A DNA stretch of 64,000 nucleotides from Polydactylus sextarius (taxonomy: Eukaryota > Chordata > Actinopteri > Polynemidae): the NCBI GenBank assembly GCA_016801845.1, contig CM028913.1, positions 21,480,065 through 21,544,064 on the forward strand, in the 5' to 3' direction. The position numbers and the translations under genes were made by a program. Positions 24,821-38,100 of this stretch are shown piece after piece; the stretch's first letter is position 1; each line of letters starts with the position of its first letter. The notes beneath the pieces were generated by a model. The model was not told the origin of the DNA, did no database searches, and saw only the letters and a list, made by a program, of their open reading frames with translations.

Positions 24821-24946
24821 TTTATTTCAAATATGTTGTGAGAAAAAAAAAAGATAAAAATACTTTTTAACATATTTGAACAGTTCCTTCTTTAACTTAT
24901 TCAATCCCACATGATTCATACATGATTCAACATTAAAATGACAGAT

Positions 24947-25149
<203 letters not shown>

Positions 25150-25210
25150 CATGGATACCATGGATACATAGATATTTTATTAATCCCAAAGAGAAATTAA
25201 GGAAATTATT
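25150..25210 (-). mobile_element. Retroelement 3' tail joined to the GATA array
   Basis: On the minus strand the sequence reads AATTTCTCTTTGGGATTAAT followed by AAAATATC and then the (TATC)n array. This is the usual 3' end of a common fish non-LTR element, whose copies end GGGATCAATAAAGTATC followed by TATC repeats (from general knowledge of the family). Only about 60 bp remain. Confidence 0.55.
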
Positions 25211-25439
25211 AATGCTACTTTCTTCCTAATTCGTTGCATCACAAACCTCAAACAGATGGGTGGATGACCCCAAAACATCTGGGCAACTTCTTCAGTCACA
25301 TCTGTCACCAGCCTGGAGACATAAAGATGTCTCTTTTAATCTTAAGATTATTTTTTCTTTATCAAGTTTAGGGAGAAAAGATCTGGAGGTTTTGCTTTTT
25401 TATAAAGGTTTAATATCTTTGGAAATAGGTCAACGTGCA

Positions 25440-25645
25440 GTGTGGCGCTTGCATGTTTCCTCCCACCACCAAAAACGTGCAGCGTTGTTGTTGTTGTGTA
25501 CTAAATTGCCTGTAGGTGAAGATGTGCGTGTGAATGGTTGTTCGTCTATAATTGTTGTTCACTATAAGCTGGTGACTGTCCAGGGTGTACACTGCCTTCA
25601 CCCATAAGCAGCCCCGACCCTGAGTATGGATGGATGGATGGATCT
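25440..25645 (+). mobile_element. Dispersed fish SINE/LINE-tail fragment
   Basis: Ordered landmarks match a repeat found across many teleosts: GTTTCCTCCCACCACC, AAAAACGTGCAG, CTAAATTGCCTGTAGGTG, GTGTGAATGGTTGTTCGTC, GGTGACTGTCCAGGGTGTAC, then CCCCGACCCTGAGTATGG and a short (GGAT)n tail. It is diverged but in the usual order. The superfamily is not assigned. Confidence 0.65.
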
Positions 25646-27726
25646 TGGGAAATATGTGTACATTTGTTTGTGTTTATTTTTTGTTTGTTTGTAAAGTAGG
25701 TGATTAGCTTAGCTTAGCATAAAGACATGAAACAGAGGGAGTTAGTTAGCCTGTTTCTGTCCAGAGATTTAAAAAAGTGTGCATGTGTTTTTTTGTCTTT
25801 TTCTTGGGTTTGTGCAGTGAAATAATAATCGGTCCTCTCAGCCTAGAAATGGTGCCAGTAGAAAAATGAGAAGTTATGAAGTTTACATTTCAGTTTAGCT
25901 CAAAATCTTCAATAATGGTGCGGTTCAGTGGCTGAATGATTGCTCCTCATACCTGCAATGATCCCATCTGTGCTACTTAGATCTCTCCACTCATTTCCTG
26001 TTTCCATTTCTACTGTCAAATGTCAAAAAAAAAGCCAAAAAACCACCTTCATATAAACTGATTCATCAGTATTGAGTGGATCAGTAACCTGGCAACATGA
26101 TATCACTAAACCCTGATTGAAATTGTCTTCTCAGGGAATAAATGTATTTATATATTTAAAAAAAAAAATAAAGATCCTCTAACACTGTGACATATAAGGG
26201 AAAATGATGGGCGTCATATAACAGGAGCAGATGGAGGCTTCATGTCCTCGGGGAGCGTCTGAGTGAACACAGCCAGTTTATTGCTGGAGATGTGTAGAGA
26301 CTGGAAACGGTCCTGTGAAAATCTCACCCTCTTTTCCAGCTTTGCCAGTTTTGTCTCAACGTCCCACAATATATTTATATTTCACTCTGATTAACAGTTT
26401 AAAATGCTTGCATGGCATAATTTGTCACTTCAGCCGCAAAGACTTTTAACTATTTATTTTTCAGTTGCATTAAAGTTGTTGTTTCCTTTGAGTTTCAGGT
26501 ATGAGCAGCTTCTGTTGTTTTTCAAACAAATCACCTCTGAAAGCAACCAATCATCCTCATTTTCCACCCACATCCGCCTCTCCGTTCCCACCATGACAAA
26601 CAACCCATGGTAATCACCTCCTCTTTTCCGTGTTTCAGAGGACGATTGCATTTCACCAGCGGAAAAACCAGATGACAAACGACCACACGGAGCTGCTCGA
26701 GCAGCAGCAGCAGCGACGAGGGGAGTGGTGATGGCAGGGGGGAGGCTAACATGTGACTTCACCTGTCCAAGGTGACCTTTCATGGATGGGACGACGGTGT
26801 GTGATTCACAATCCGCATCCACCTCAATGAGAAGTGGAGCCGTTGTGCCACGGAGAAACAATCTCACACCACCTCAGCTTCAGGAGCGAGATGATAGGTC
26901 TGTCTTCGTGTCTCAGACCAGGTCTGGAAGAGCCTGATGAGTGCGATGTTATTTCCAGGGGCCTATTTCATGTTGACAGCCCCATGTGTCCCTCACTTAT
27001 CTGTTCTGGTGGAAGATAAAAGGATTCAGATGATGGAAACACAGGAAATGGAGGAGGTTTGTAGCAGGAACGAGATCTTAAAGAATTAGTTAGGAACCTC
27101 TTTGCTTTCCATCTCGCTGCACAACTTTCATTCCTTCTACAAAAACCACACATTTGTTGTGTCTCCTCTCGGGATCCCGATGCAGCTCCTCAGCAATTAA
27201 TGTTCCCAATTAGAGCTCAGTTTCTCAGTCCTGCAGATCCCTCCACAGTCTCCTCCACGCTCTCAAACCAGCTGTAGACGAGGCTCGACTGGTGATCTGA
27301 TTAAGATACGCACACAATGAGCTCTTTAAATTGCCATCCTGTTGTATCTTTGAGTAAGAATTAAATTTCTGTGCTTGTTCATGAGCATTTTAATTGCTCA
27401 TAGTTAAAGGTTAACATTGAGGGTTAGAGGCAATCATTACAGTGATGGAATATTCTGCATAAATTAAATTACATTAAGACAAAAACAATAAACAGTTTAA
27501 GAAAAACACTGCACTTATTAAACCACTTCAATTAGGATTGTACTTGACAGCTTGTTTCATTTAATATATTTATAGTACGTCACAGAAACAATACACACTG
27601 GATTAGTTCTGTTGTTCAATGAATCTTCAATTCATGTTTAAATTAGTAGAAGTACATTTTTAATCAATTAAATTTAACTGTTGACATAATCACATTAATG
27701 CAACAATATAATTCATCATAAAGCAC

Positions 27727-27926
<200 letters not shown>

Positions 27927-30900
27927 GTGAAAGAAGAAAACCTTTTCTGCATAATTTTCATTCTACAAGAAACTAAAATATTCAAGTTTAACAAGAAAAG
28001 CAGGTGGCAGATATTTGGACGGTACAACAATCGTGGTCAAATGTTTGCGAGCTTCATTTCTGGACGTGTTTGATTTGTAGAAAGAATCAACAACATAGGT
28101 TTTGAGAAAAATACACTAAGGCTTGTGGCTTAAGCTGAACATCTGATGTTGAGATCACATTTAAACACAAGGTCCAGAAACCAGGTCCAACAATTTACTG
28201 ACTTTATTCATGACTTTAAGATGATTATGGATCATCAATGGATGATATTCTTCTATAGATTTAGGGAATAAAGATCAGTACTAAAAAAAATATTGAATAA
28301 AGAAATGAAAAAACAACTTCTAGGTAATTGTTTGGAGCAGATTACATATGTCTCTGTTATGTTTCATATGTTTCATGTGGGGATATTTTTTATTTAGGAA
28401 GTTTAAATTAAAAAAACTCAAGGTCTTGAGCCCGATCAAATTGTCAAGTTATGCAACTCTCCTCTCTTCTTGTTAATGAACAAACTGAACTTCATGTATA
28501 AAAGAGGTGAAGTGTCACTTTAAATAAAGAATGAACTTCTCCTACTACCATCATATCATGTGTAAGTTTTATATAATTTGATATTTCAGAGTCTGTATTT
28601 GACAGATACATCACATTGATTTCTGTATCTACTGATCACTCTCAGTCTGAGTCACCAGTCTGCACAGATTTGTCTCCAGCTCTTTGCAGATCAACCTGAG
28701 ACGATCACACTCTGACTGGTCCTGTATCCTTAGAGGAGAAATGAGAGAGGAGGAAATTCAGACGCCGACATGATGGCTGCTCTGTGGATTTTACAGTGAC
28801 AGGCAGCTTTGTTATGAATATATATGTGGCTGCTCTGATCGGGAAAACACTGACAATAACAATGACGATGATGTTATTAGTTGTATTTTTATCCACTAAA
28901 CAGATTCTATATTTCCTCGACAGTCTCGCTGCACCGCTGTTTTGTTGCCTTGGTGATTAGTCCTGGCAGTGATTAGTCGTACGACAGGGCTACTTGAGAC
29001 AGACGCAGGATTCATCAGGCTTCAACACTGTGGCTATGAGGATGCATGGACCCAATCCTCAACTTCTAATTAAGTCAGTTGTCTGTGAGATTCGGTGGGT
29101 CAGACTAATGGTGTCTGATCCTGCAGCCAGGAGCCACTAACAGCTCCTCCTTTTTGGTTTCCTTAATAAAGAGCCACATTTCGGGGGGAGAAAAAAATGA
29201 ATGTTTCATACATTCTCCTTTGGCACACGAGACTTTTATCTTAGTCCCATTTGCATTTTTGTCACCAAAGCAATTTACATTTTTATAGCATAATTAATGA
29301 ACAAGAAAGTCATTTACATTTTCTTGCTCTGCTCGCCAGCACATAGTCTAGAGAGCATATCAGATGTGGAGAGGACCAGCGTTGGGAGATGTGTGGGAGT
29401 ATTTGAGAGATGTCTGAGCACGCAGAGAGAGAGAGAGAGAGAGAGAGAGGGAGTAAGAGACAGAGAGAGAGAGAGAGAAAACCAAACAACAAACACCAAA
29501 CGATTGTTTTAAAGCAAGAAGGTTGAAGAGAACTCGCTGTCATAATTAAACGGAGACGAGAGGACAAGGGCTTTCAGGTGCAAATCGAGGCCAGAGCTTG
29601 ATTCGCTTCATCTGGCCTTCACGTGAAACAACACGGAGGCAAACCTCAGGAGCAAATTACACCGTTTAAACAGCAACAGCAGAAAACAATTCATAGTGCC
29701 ATTCATATATCGGAGCCCTGCAAAGATGAAAGAGAATAATTCATCACCGTTTTGCCTCTGGTCAATGACCTAATTCTGTCAATAGCTTTGATGCATTATG
29801 TATACACACTGTTAGGAAGAATAAACTGGCAAAAAGCATAATTATGTTCTAATTAAAAGCTCTGTCACACATTAAAAAGCATTTAGCAGAAGCATGATTC
29901 ATGGGAAGTTGTGTGATTTGAGGGATGGTGTTGACTTTTGGCCTATTGACACAGTAAAAGCAAGAAAAATGCAACAGATATATAATCACTCGGCACATTT
30001 GTGAAGCCTCTAGTGTTAATATTTGTTTTAAAATGGGTCAGAGCTCTGGATTTGGATTTTTAAATCTCTAGTTGAGGTTAATCTGACTACTTAGAGGTTA
30101 AGAGATGAGTTTTTGCAAACATTGACATGATGAAATGACACATGCATTAATTATACACAGAGAAACAAACACTAGATACTACAGATGGATGTTTGTGTGA
30201 TTTACAGTAATAGTTTTTATTGCTATTAGGGGTGAGGACGTTCGGTCCTGGTCTCTTAGTCATCCCTCTATCATCAGGATCTTTCCTCCATCTCCTGAAT
30301 TGCATAAAAAACATTTACGGCATTTTTTTTTTTTTTTTTTTTTAATGGAGATGGAGATAGAGCGGCCTACGAGCTCAGCGAGATTTTGGGCCAACAACAA
30401 CAACAACAACAACAACAACGGCTCACAGTGACTTAAAACCCTCCACGCCAAAACCGACCAGGTGTTCAACCACTAGTCCTATGTTTAAACTTTTATTAGA
30501 TCTCCACAAAATTGAGATTAACTGCAGCTGTGTCCCCAGTTGTAACTGTAATCAGGTTTGCCGTTTTATGATAAAGTGCTGGATCTGTAACACAAAGAGA
30601 GGAGGGAGGTGGGGAGTGGGAAAGGGACGGTGGGAGGGGTGATTGTATCCTCTTCAGCATCAGATCCAGCAACCAGGTGACATACACACTGTGTACAAAA
30701 AAAAAAAAAAAACACCCTGCTGCTCCAGCACAGCAAGGCACATGTTTATTGATGTGTCTGGATGTTTCAAACACAACACAACACAACACAACACAACACA
30801 ACACAACACAACATGGATAAGAAATGCAAACACACAGATGCATAAATTCAGTGCTGGAAACATTCATCTTATAACTTGTTATAATCATCTATGATGGTAT

Positions 30901-31465
30901 ATAATTGGTATTAAAATAGCATCAATCTAGTAAATCAGTTTCTGTTAAATTAAAGGTCTTGTAAGTTAATTATGTTTCAAAATATATGTTAAACAACAAA
31001 CGTGGGAACATTTTGTATGAAATGTGTCCTTGTGTTCTTACATTATAGACCTTTTCATCACTGAATAAAAGGAACATGATGTTTACACCTACACATCCTA
31101 CACCTACTGTCACTGTCAGATACATCACAGCAGTCGTTTTACTGTAGTCGGACAAACCTTTAAACCACAGCTGCCCAGGTGCTCATGAGCAAAGCTCATA
31201 ATCCCTCGCTGGTGATTCAGAGGCCATCGTTTGCACGCGGCTCAGTGAAACCACTCTGATTAGATAAAGGTTCAGAAGTTAATCTGTCCTCCATGTCCTG
31301 CAGATTAACTTCTTATCTTTCAGCTCAATCGCTCTGATGTTACAAGCGTCTAAATTATTGTTATGACCTTGCTGGGTACCCTTCGTCACCTGAAATCCAC
31401 ACTGTGTTTCTCGGCTTGACGACCTTTACAAACATCAGAGCTGCAAATAAACAATCACTGAGCAT

Positions 31466-31530
31466 GTTATTAGGAACACCATACTAACAGTGGGTGGAGT
31501 TTGATTCTTTGTGGCCTGGACTCAAAAAAA
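31466..31530. repeat. Dispersed transposon-end fragment
   Basis: The string ATTAGGAACACCATACTAAC followed by TGTGGCCTGGACTC resembles the end of a DNA-transposon family common in fish. Only about 65 bp are recognisable, so the call is tentative. Confidence 0.35.
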
Positions 31531-31954
31531 TTGTTGGTGATTTTTTTTGGTGACCTAGTAAATGGTACGAAGACACATAAAAAGCTTTTTTGTGCTACAG
31601 GGAAAGCTGCACCAATTGCACCAATAGAAAAGTTATATGACCATTAAAGTGAATATGATTCAACATCTGGGAACCATGAACACTTGTAGTTACCAGCTTT
31701 TGTGCTGTTCTGCCCAGTAAATGGTAAGATAACACACAGAGAAAGCTTTTTGACTACACAGAAGGATGTGCAATCACTTAAATCACTGTACCAATTCTGC
31801 CAATTCTGTGTTGTTCTGTCCAGTAAATGTTGATATGTTGACACAAAAAACAAATTGTGTTAAACAAATGTGTTAAACAAAATTTAACACAAATAAAATT
31901 TTGAGAAAAAGCTTTCGGCTGCTGGTGGTGCTGAAGGAAAAAAAGTAAAATGAT

Positions 31955-32090
31955 CACTATAGTAATTAAGGTTCATCATCTTGGAACCATAAAAATCTGT
32001 ACACACTTTCATTGCAAAGCAGCAGATTTCGTTTTGGACCAAAGCTGTAGAGTAACTGAGTAACAGCCGTGTTGCTAGGTTGGCTTATAT
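31955..32090 (+). repeat. Dispersed fish repeat fragment
   Basis: The ordered pieces GGTTCATCATCTTGGAACCA, AAATCTGTAC, TTTCATTGCAA, TTTTGGACCAAAGC and GTGTTGCTAGG match a widespread fish intergenic repeat. Related pieces occur at 31552-31860 (AGTAAATG, AAGCTTTTT), suggesting nested or tandem copies. Confidence 0.45.
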
Positions 32091-32286
32091 GATTCATGAT
32101 GGTTTTTTTAATTGGGTGATTACAATATTTTTTATTTGAGCTTATTTGCATTTGAATACTTTAAGCCACAAAAAGTAGGAGAGGTGCTTCGGAGACATAA
32201 TGAATTCAACACTACCTAAAATCCAGCTGTGACCTTGCTTATGTCATATTTATGGCTGGTTTGCCACATTTCTCATCCTGTGGGGT

Positions 32287-32308
32287 GGGGGGGGGGGGGG
32301 GGGGGGGG
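32287..32308. repeat. G22 homopolymer upstream of tmem158
   Basis: A run of 22 G, preceded by TGGGGT, about 490 bp before the tmem158 start codon. Such runs can form G-quadruplexes and are also sequencing-error hotspots. Confidence 0.9.
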
Positions 32309-32771
32309 AGGAGCACAGAGGCAGATAACACTTTTAAAGAGCTGGTTTAATGTTACTGAGGATTTATTTTATTGGAGGAGCTTCCACCAGGTTGCACTTA
32401 ACGCTTTTGTCCCTGCGCACATGGGGCTGCCCCCTCGCACCTCCCTACTGTGTTTTGGTGCCGAGCGCTCACACCTGAAGTGACAGAGGAGGAGGAGGTG
32501 GTGATGAAGGCAGCGCGCACAGAGCTGCTCAGAGACATTTGGAGAGCAAGTCAGAAGGAACAAGAGGAAAAGGAGGTGGGGGAGGAGGAGGAGGAGGAGG
32601 AGGGGACGCGCGTATCTGTCAGGATTTGGACGTTTCCATTTATTCCAGTCGGAGCTGGGGATTGAATCCCTCAACCGGGAGCTGCTTTTCCTCTTTTTTT
32701 CTTTTGAAAAAAAAAAAAACAAATCACCGGTGACTGGCATTTTCAAACCTCGCACGCTTCGTCACAGCACC

Positions 32772-32807
32772 ATGCGAGCAGGAGAGACGCGCCCTGTGCC
32801 ATGCTGA
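32772..32807 (+). promoter_or_regulatory. Upstream ORF overlapping the tmem158 start
   Basis: An ATG at 32772-32774 in good context (A at -3, CACCATG) opens 11 codons and stops at a TGA (32805-32807) that overlaps the tmem158 coding sequence in another frame. If the transcript starts upstream of 32772, ribosomes meet this ATG first. The transcript start is not known. Confidence 0.55.
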
Positions 32808-33505
32808 ACAACTCTCCGACTCTGCTGCTGGCTCTCACCGCGGTGGCCGCACTTCTCCAGCGATGTCAAGGCTGGAGCGACGAAGATCTCCTCCTGCCGC
32901 CCATCAACTCCTCCAACAGATTCTTAGCAAACCTGGAGGTGGATGTGCGCTTCTCCAAGAGGTCCGTGGAGGAGAGCGAAGCCGCACCCGACGCCTCCTC
33001 CTCCCTGCAGACCCTGTCCCAGTGCAACGTGAGCGTCCAGAGACTCCTACCCACCTCGTTGGTGGCGCGCTGGGACAGCAGCTTCGGCTTCCAGTGTGAT
33101 GTGCTCATCTACACCACCAACAACCACGGAAGGGCTTTTTTCTCCGCGTCTTTCAACAGAGCGATCTCACCGGTCGTCATCGAGCACCTGGGGGTCACCG
33201 GGGGTCAGCAGGAGCTGCGGCTGTGCGTCGGCTGCGGGATGTCCCGCTACCGTCGGTTCGGTCAGGGCAGATCCAGGGGCCAACAGACCGGGGATCAGGT
33301 CGCTTTCTGCTGCGTGGATTTCAGTCTCGATGAGCTGAAGGGGGACAAAAGTTGGAGGCTGAACAGAAAACCCATCGAGTCGACACTTGTGGCTTGTTTC
33401 ATGACTCTGGTCATCATCGTGTGGAGTGTTGCTGCTCTCATATGGCCAGTCCCCATCATTGCAGGATTTCTGCCTAATGGCATGGAGCAGAGGAGACCGA
33501 GATAA
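32801..33505 (+). CDS. tmem158: tmem158, transmembrane protein 158 (Ras-induced senescence protein 1 family)
   Basis: Single coding exon of 234 codons for a membrane protein first described as a Ras-induced senescence gene; its biochemical role is unclear. A signal peptide covers about residues 1-24 (ends LLQRCQG). The ectodomain has an NSS sequon near residue 37 and an NVS sequon in the QCNVSVQRLL block. The family block QCDVLIYTTNNHGRAFF is followed by the Cys-rich stretch ELRLCVGCGM and then FCCVDFSLDEL. The most conserved part is the C-terminal hydrophobic segment (about 196-224) in RKPIESTLVACFMTLVIIVW. The protein ends at GMEQRRPR and lacks the Ala/Thr-rich tail that I recall in the human protein. 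The ATG has G at -3. Its neighbours lars2 and cdcp1 match the human locus, which supports the call. Confidence 0.96.
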   Translation: MLNNSPTLLLALTAVAALLQRCQGWSDEDLLLPPINSSNRFLANLEVDVRFSKRSVEESEAAPDASSSLQTLSQCNVSVQRLLPTSLVARWDSSFGFQCDVLIYTTNNHGRAFFSASFNRAISPVVIEHLGVTGGQQELRLCVGCGMSRYRRFGQGRSRGQQTGDQVAFCCVDFSLDELKGDKSWRLNRKPIESTLVACFMTLVIIVWSVAALIWPVPIIAGFLPNGMEQRRPR

Positions 33506-33889
33506 CTGAAACAGCCTTTCTATGAATTAGCCTGTGCTGCCTATACTATAATTGTAGCCATTCAACTGTTCACATTGTGGAGGTTTGGAGAACTTTCTGA
33601 TCAGATGCTTTAGTTTGGGTTTTTCTCCTCCTCCTCATTAGGACAACCAAGGTAATGTATGAAGACTTATATACTAACTAGCCAATATTAATCTATACTG
33701 GGACCAACACCAATGTGTTTTGTATACCCTTGTAGGCCTTCCTTATAGAATCTGTCAGTGTAAAACTGTGCAAAACTTTTCTCTTTAAACTGTGTTTGTA
33801 TAGTTTTTAAATCTTTCTAGAAAGTTTTTTGCCTTATCCCATGTGTAAGACTTTTTGCACTGAGAACTGAACTTTGAGATGTGCCCTCA

Positions 33890-33924
<35 letters not shown>

Positions 33925-34113
33925 TACACATTACATATTAACCCTGAGTCATATTCAGAGTAAGTGTGATATTTTTTTTCTCTCCTTCCCAGTTCACTCT
34001 GAGAAATAGATGTTGTTTCTGATCGACATAGACAGTTTCAATATTTATATCGTTAGATTTCTAATGTCAAGTTCACTCGTGCTTATTTGTATTAATGTTT
34101 AAATGAAAATAAA
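33506..34113 (+). other. tmem158: tmem158 3' UTR and polyadenylation signal
   Basis: The likely 3' UTR contains a (CA)n run at about 33892-33925. An AATAAA at 34108-34113 is the best poly(A) signal. A (TA)n run (about 34190-34239) follows downstream. Confidence 0.6.
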
Positions 34114-34177
34114 ATCAATTATAGGCTTATTTAAGATTCTCTCCGACCTGTTTTCTGCAGCCGAAAACACTGATTTT

Positions 34178-34245
<68 letters not shown>

Positions 34246-34725
34246 TTATTGATATTTAATTAAATAATCTGTTCAAGCATTTATTTACACCCTAATTATA
34301 GCAACAATAATAACAATGATATTGTCTTATCAGAGTCCTTTATTCTTCCTTTATTCTTCCTTTATTTAGTCCATATTTATGCATTCACGCACTGGTCCTT
34401 CTTGCACAACATTTTTTAATTGGGAAAAATTAAGTTGTGAAGAACGTGTCACCAACAATAAATAGGAATAAACACAATATAGACAAAATAAACATTAGCT
34501 TTGCTCCTTGTTCTGTAACGTGAATCTTTCTAGAATTACTAGAAACTTCTAGAAAAAAAAAACAACAACAAACCTACCATGAACCAGTCGAACAGAAAAT
34601 GAGTCACTTTCTAGGATCAGGTATCATCTGATTTTAAAACGAGAAAAAAAGGTTTATAAAACAGAGATGAAGTGTGCTGATTAAGGATAAAAATAGTACA
34701 AATCTCTACAGATGAAATATATATA

Positions 34726-34756
<31 letters not shown>

Positions 34757-34985
34757 AACAATAATAATATGAAATAAAGAAGTATTCGTAATTCACAATT
34801 ATCCAATAACTATGTATATTTATATAAAAAAAATATTTAAAATTTTAAATAATTGTATCTATTTGTAATAATTAAGTTACTTGTTCGAAACGTTTTTTAC
34901 GCCATCGTTGAACTCTGTACCTGATAAAATGGCCGCTGTGGCCACGCCCTTCATTTACCTGGTATCTTTCCCCTCCCTTCCTGCT

Positions 34986-35016
<31 letters not shown>

Positions 35017-35197
35017 TCAGGAAGTGGAAGAGTTTGTGTCTCGACAACCACGAGCTGAGCTTCACGTAGAAAAAGAGAGAGAGAGAAAACAATGCTGCGC
35101 CAGAAACGCACATCTGCGGACAGGAAGCGATGACATGTGCGCACATTTTCGCCTCAGGATCAGAAGTTACAGAGACGCGTTGTGGGACAGAAGCAGC
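34114..35197. other. tmem158-cdcp1 intergene and cdcp1 5' region
   Basis: This stretch holds (TA)n at about 34190-34239, (ATT)n at about 34727-34754 and (CA)n at about 34986-35013. The GC-richer part after 34900 presumably contains the cdcp1 promoter and 5' UTR. An open frame in phase with cdcp1 runs from an ATG at 35024 into the coding sequence. Confidence 0.6.
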
Positions 35198-38100
35198 ATG
35201 AACGTGTCCACACTTTGTCTCCTCATCTTACTGCTCACATTCACCGTCTCCACCGCGTCAGGTAAGTTAACAGATTAATCATTTACCAGATTGTAAATAT
35301 AGATTATTAAGATTAAAGTGTCGTGAGACTTTATTGAGAAGTTAATTTATTTATAAACTTGTTTATCAATTGTTTGTCAGAGTGAATCCAGAAGAAAGAT
35401 AAAGTAGAATTAAATGTGTTTATTTAACAAAATTTAAAAAACTGGAGCAGATTTAATGTGATGTGTCACAAGTCACTTAACAGGTTTGGTTTTGTTTTGC
35501 GACAGATAAATATAAGATACAGATAAATATAGAAAAAGAAACAGTCGAGGTTTAACAGGGTTGAATTACGCAGCACAATAGGTGTTAATGCTGCTCTGTT
35601 TACTCAGCACAGGCCTGGTTAGTCACAAGCTGACGGCCTCAGTTAGTCACATCTGCTTTAGTAACAGCGAATAAAAGCATAAATCTAACAACTAAACCCA
35701 GTTCAACAGTTAATGCCCCCTTTGACGATTTTTATTGTGATGTTTTTTAAATATTTTATCACAGGGGTTCAGAGGCTGAGCGTCACCCCCGACCAAGGAG
35801 CCGCCGTCAACATCAGCAGCACTCAGGTCAAAGGTTGTGAAGTCTGCACGGGGACAGGCAGGTCACAGCAATGTGCTTCATCCGTGTTGTTAAAAGACGC
35901 ACGTTCTGTCTCAGTGGAGTTCAAGTGCTCCAGACCTCAGGATGTATTCAGAATAGAGATCAACCGCGGCATAGGTGAGAGCGCCGCAGCTTTTCTGAGT
36001 GAGAATAAAAAGCTTTTATGTTGAAATGATCATCTCTGAACTGATGCGTTTCTTCCCTCAGACTGCGACACACATTCGTGCAACGGCCACATCATCCAAA
36101 CTGACTCTGACTCGCTTCCTCTGCTGGATTTTAACCGCACGTTCACCTGGACCCTGAAGGCCTCGCCGCCAAGAGCGTTCAGGATAGATTTTGCAGAGAC
36201 GGGTCTGAGACAGATTTATCCGACTGAGAAGTGTCCAGACAAACACATCTACACCCTCCAGGCCCTGCAGACCACGGGGGACATGACCGTGGGGAATTAC
36301 TGCAGAGATGGACCCATCAGCAGCGTTCAGATACTGAATCATGGAACATTTTCTGTGGAGGTCCCTGCAGGGCAGAGGCTGAAAAATGACCGGTTTGATG
36401 TGTCAGTCGGGGAGGAAATTACGAGTGAGTTGTTTAAAATGTTTGAATCACGTCTGAACAACTTCTTTGTCAAAGTCGTCTGATCTTTACAGTTTAATTC
36501 TGTCCTTTCTCACCTCAGCTCTCGCCAAAATTACACTAACGCTACCAAACGGGACGTCATCCTTGGAGCTGCTCTCTCCAAACTTCCCGGGCAGTTTTCT
36601 CAATGATGGAAAGATGGAGTGGTACTTTGAGGTGCCAGACAAACACAAGACGGATGTTTACTTCTTAAACCTCACGCAGCCCAGTTGTGTGAAGGAGCAG
36701 ACGATGGTGGAGTATAAAAACAAAGGTAGAACGACGTCGAAGCTGAGTCTGACGGATCCACAACCGGTTCAGAACCAGGGCAACTTCTCTATGACGCTGA
36801 AGAACTGCAACATGGACAGAAGACGATCCAGTTCTCCTGGACTCGCCTTGAACTTCAAGGTGTCGACTTCCAGTTTAAATGCGCCAGGTTTGTAACTAAT
36901 CTCATCTTTAACTTTGGTATCATCGTAGCTTTTAACGTTACATGTTTCAAAAGAGTTTTTAAGGCTGATGAAGGTGAACTGACCTCTAAAGCTGCTATAA
37001 TCTATATTTAACAAAGGATTATACAAAGATGTTGACTTTAGTGATAAACCCAGAGAGAATCATCTGGTTAAGTTTTATTGTCTTGTCTTGTTTTGTTTTG
37101 TTTTTTGTGGCCTACAACTTCACTGCCTGAAGGACTGAGTTAAAGGAGGATTTATCAGAAAAGCCAGATATTTCTCTCAGTATCAACTTCATAAGATCAT
37201 AATATGTCACTCTTTGTTGGTTCTGCCAAAATCCCTAAATGAAATCAAACATAGCTGCTTTTAAGTTTAACTCTGAGTAAGTATGGAGTTTCTAAAGACG
37301 GTTAATTTACAATCAATCCACTTTAAACCAAATCTTTAATCCTTTTAAGCTTCATTGTTGGTTTTCAAAGTTTATTTATCAGTATATGAAAGCTGTTTTG
37401 TGTTTTGAGAATCGTTGAGTGTTGGTGTAAGATTTGCTGTTTGGACATTAGTTGGAGAAATGATTGATATCTCTTCAGTATTTCATGCAGCAACTTGCAG
37501 AGGAGACATTTTTACTTATCATGTTACAACAGAGCCAGTGTTCGTTAGTCAGGGGCAGAAATATCCCCGATTCTTTTCTTTCTTTCTTTCTTTCAGTCGT
37601 CACGTATACGGGAGCTCTGAGATTGCCTCATTGCTGAATCATAAATGACAGCTTTGACACATCACTTCCTCCACCGATCCACCTCCTCAGTCAAATTGAA
37701 ACACGAGGAGGCCACAACATTTGTTTGACAGATGCAACGTTTATCTCTCTCGGCAGCGTTTTCTCTAGTGTTGTGTAAAGTGAATCTGAGCAAAGAGCAG
37801 GGTCTGTCGCTTCACATCGAGAAGCTGAGCACAGCCTCTGACTGCGTCATGAAGGAAAACTCTGTGAAGAAGGAGACGATCACGGTCACGTCGAGTGGAG
37901 ACTTGTCTTTCCAGGACTGCCTTCCTCAAGATGTAAGAGTCAGCGCCACAAGAGTCATAGGTAAATCCAGATTTGAGTGTTTAGCTGTGAATTACCTGTG
38001 TCTGGAAAATGTGGATCAGGATTTCATGAATCAGAAATGACTTTTTTTAAAACGCCCACTGCTTTTATTTTATTCCTGTCAGAATGTCATCAGCTCCAAG

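Noticed and set aside
26454..26867. 137-codon minus-strand open frame in the intergenic region
   Set aside because: No known domain, no supporting splice or promoter signal, and a similar overlapping frame exists. Not enough to call a gene.
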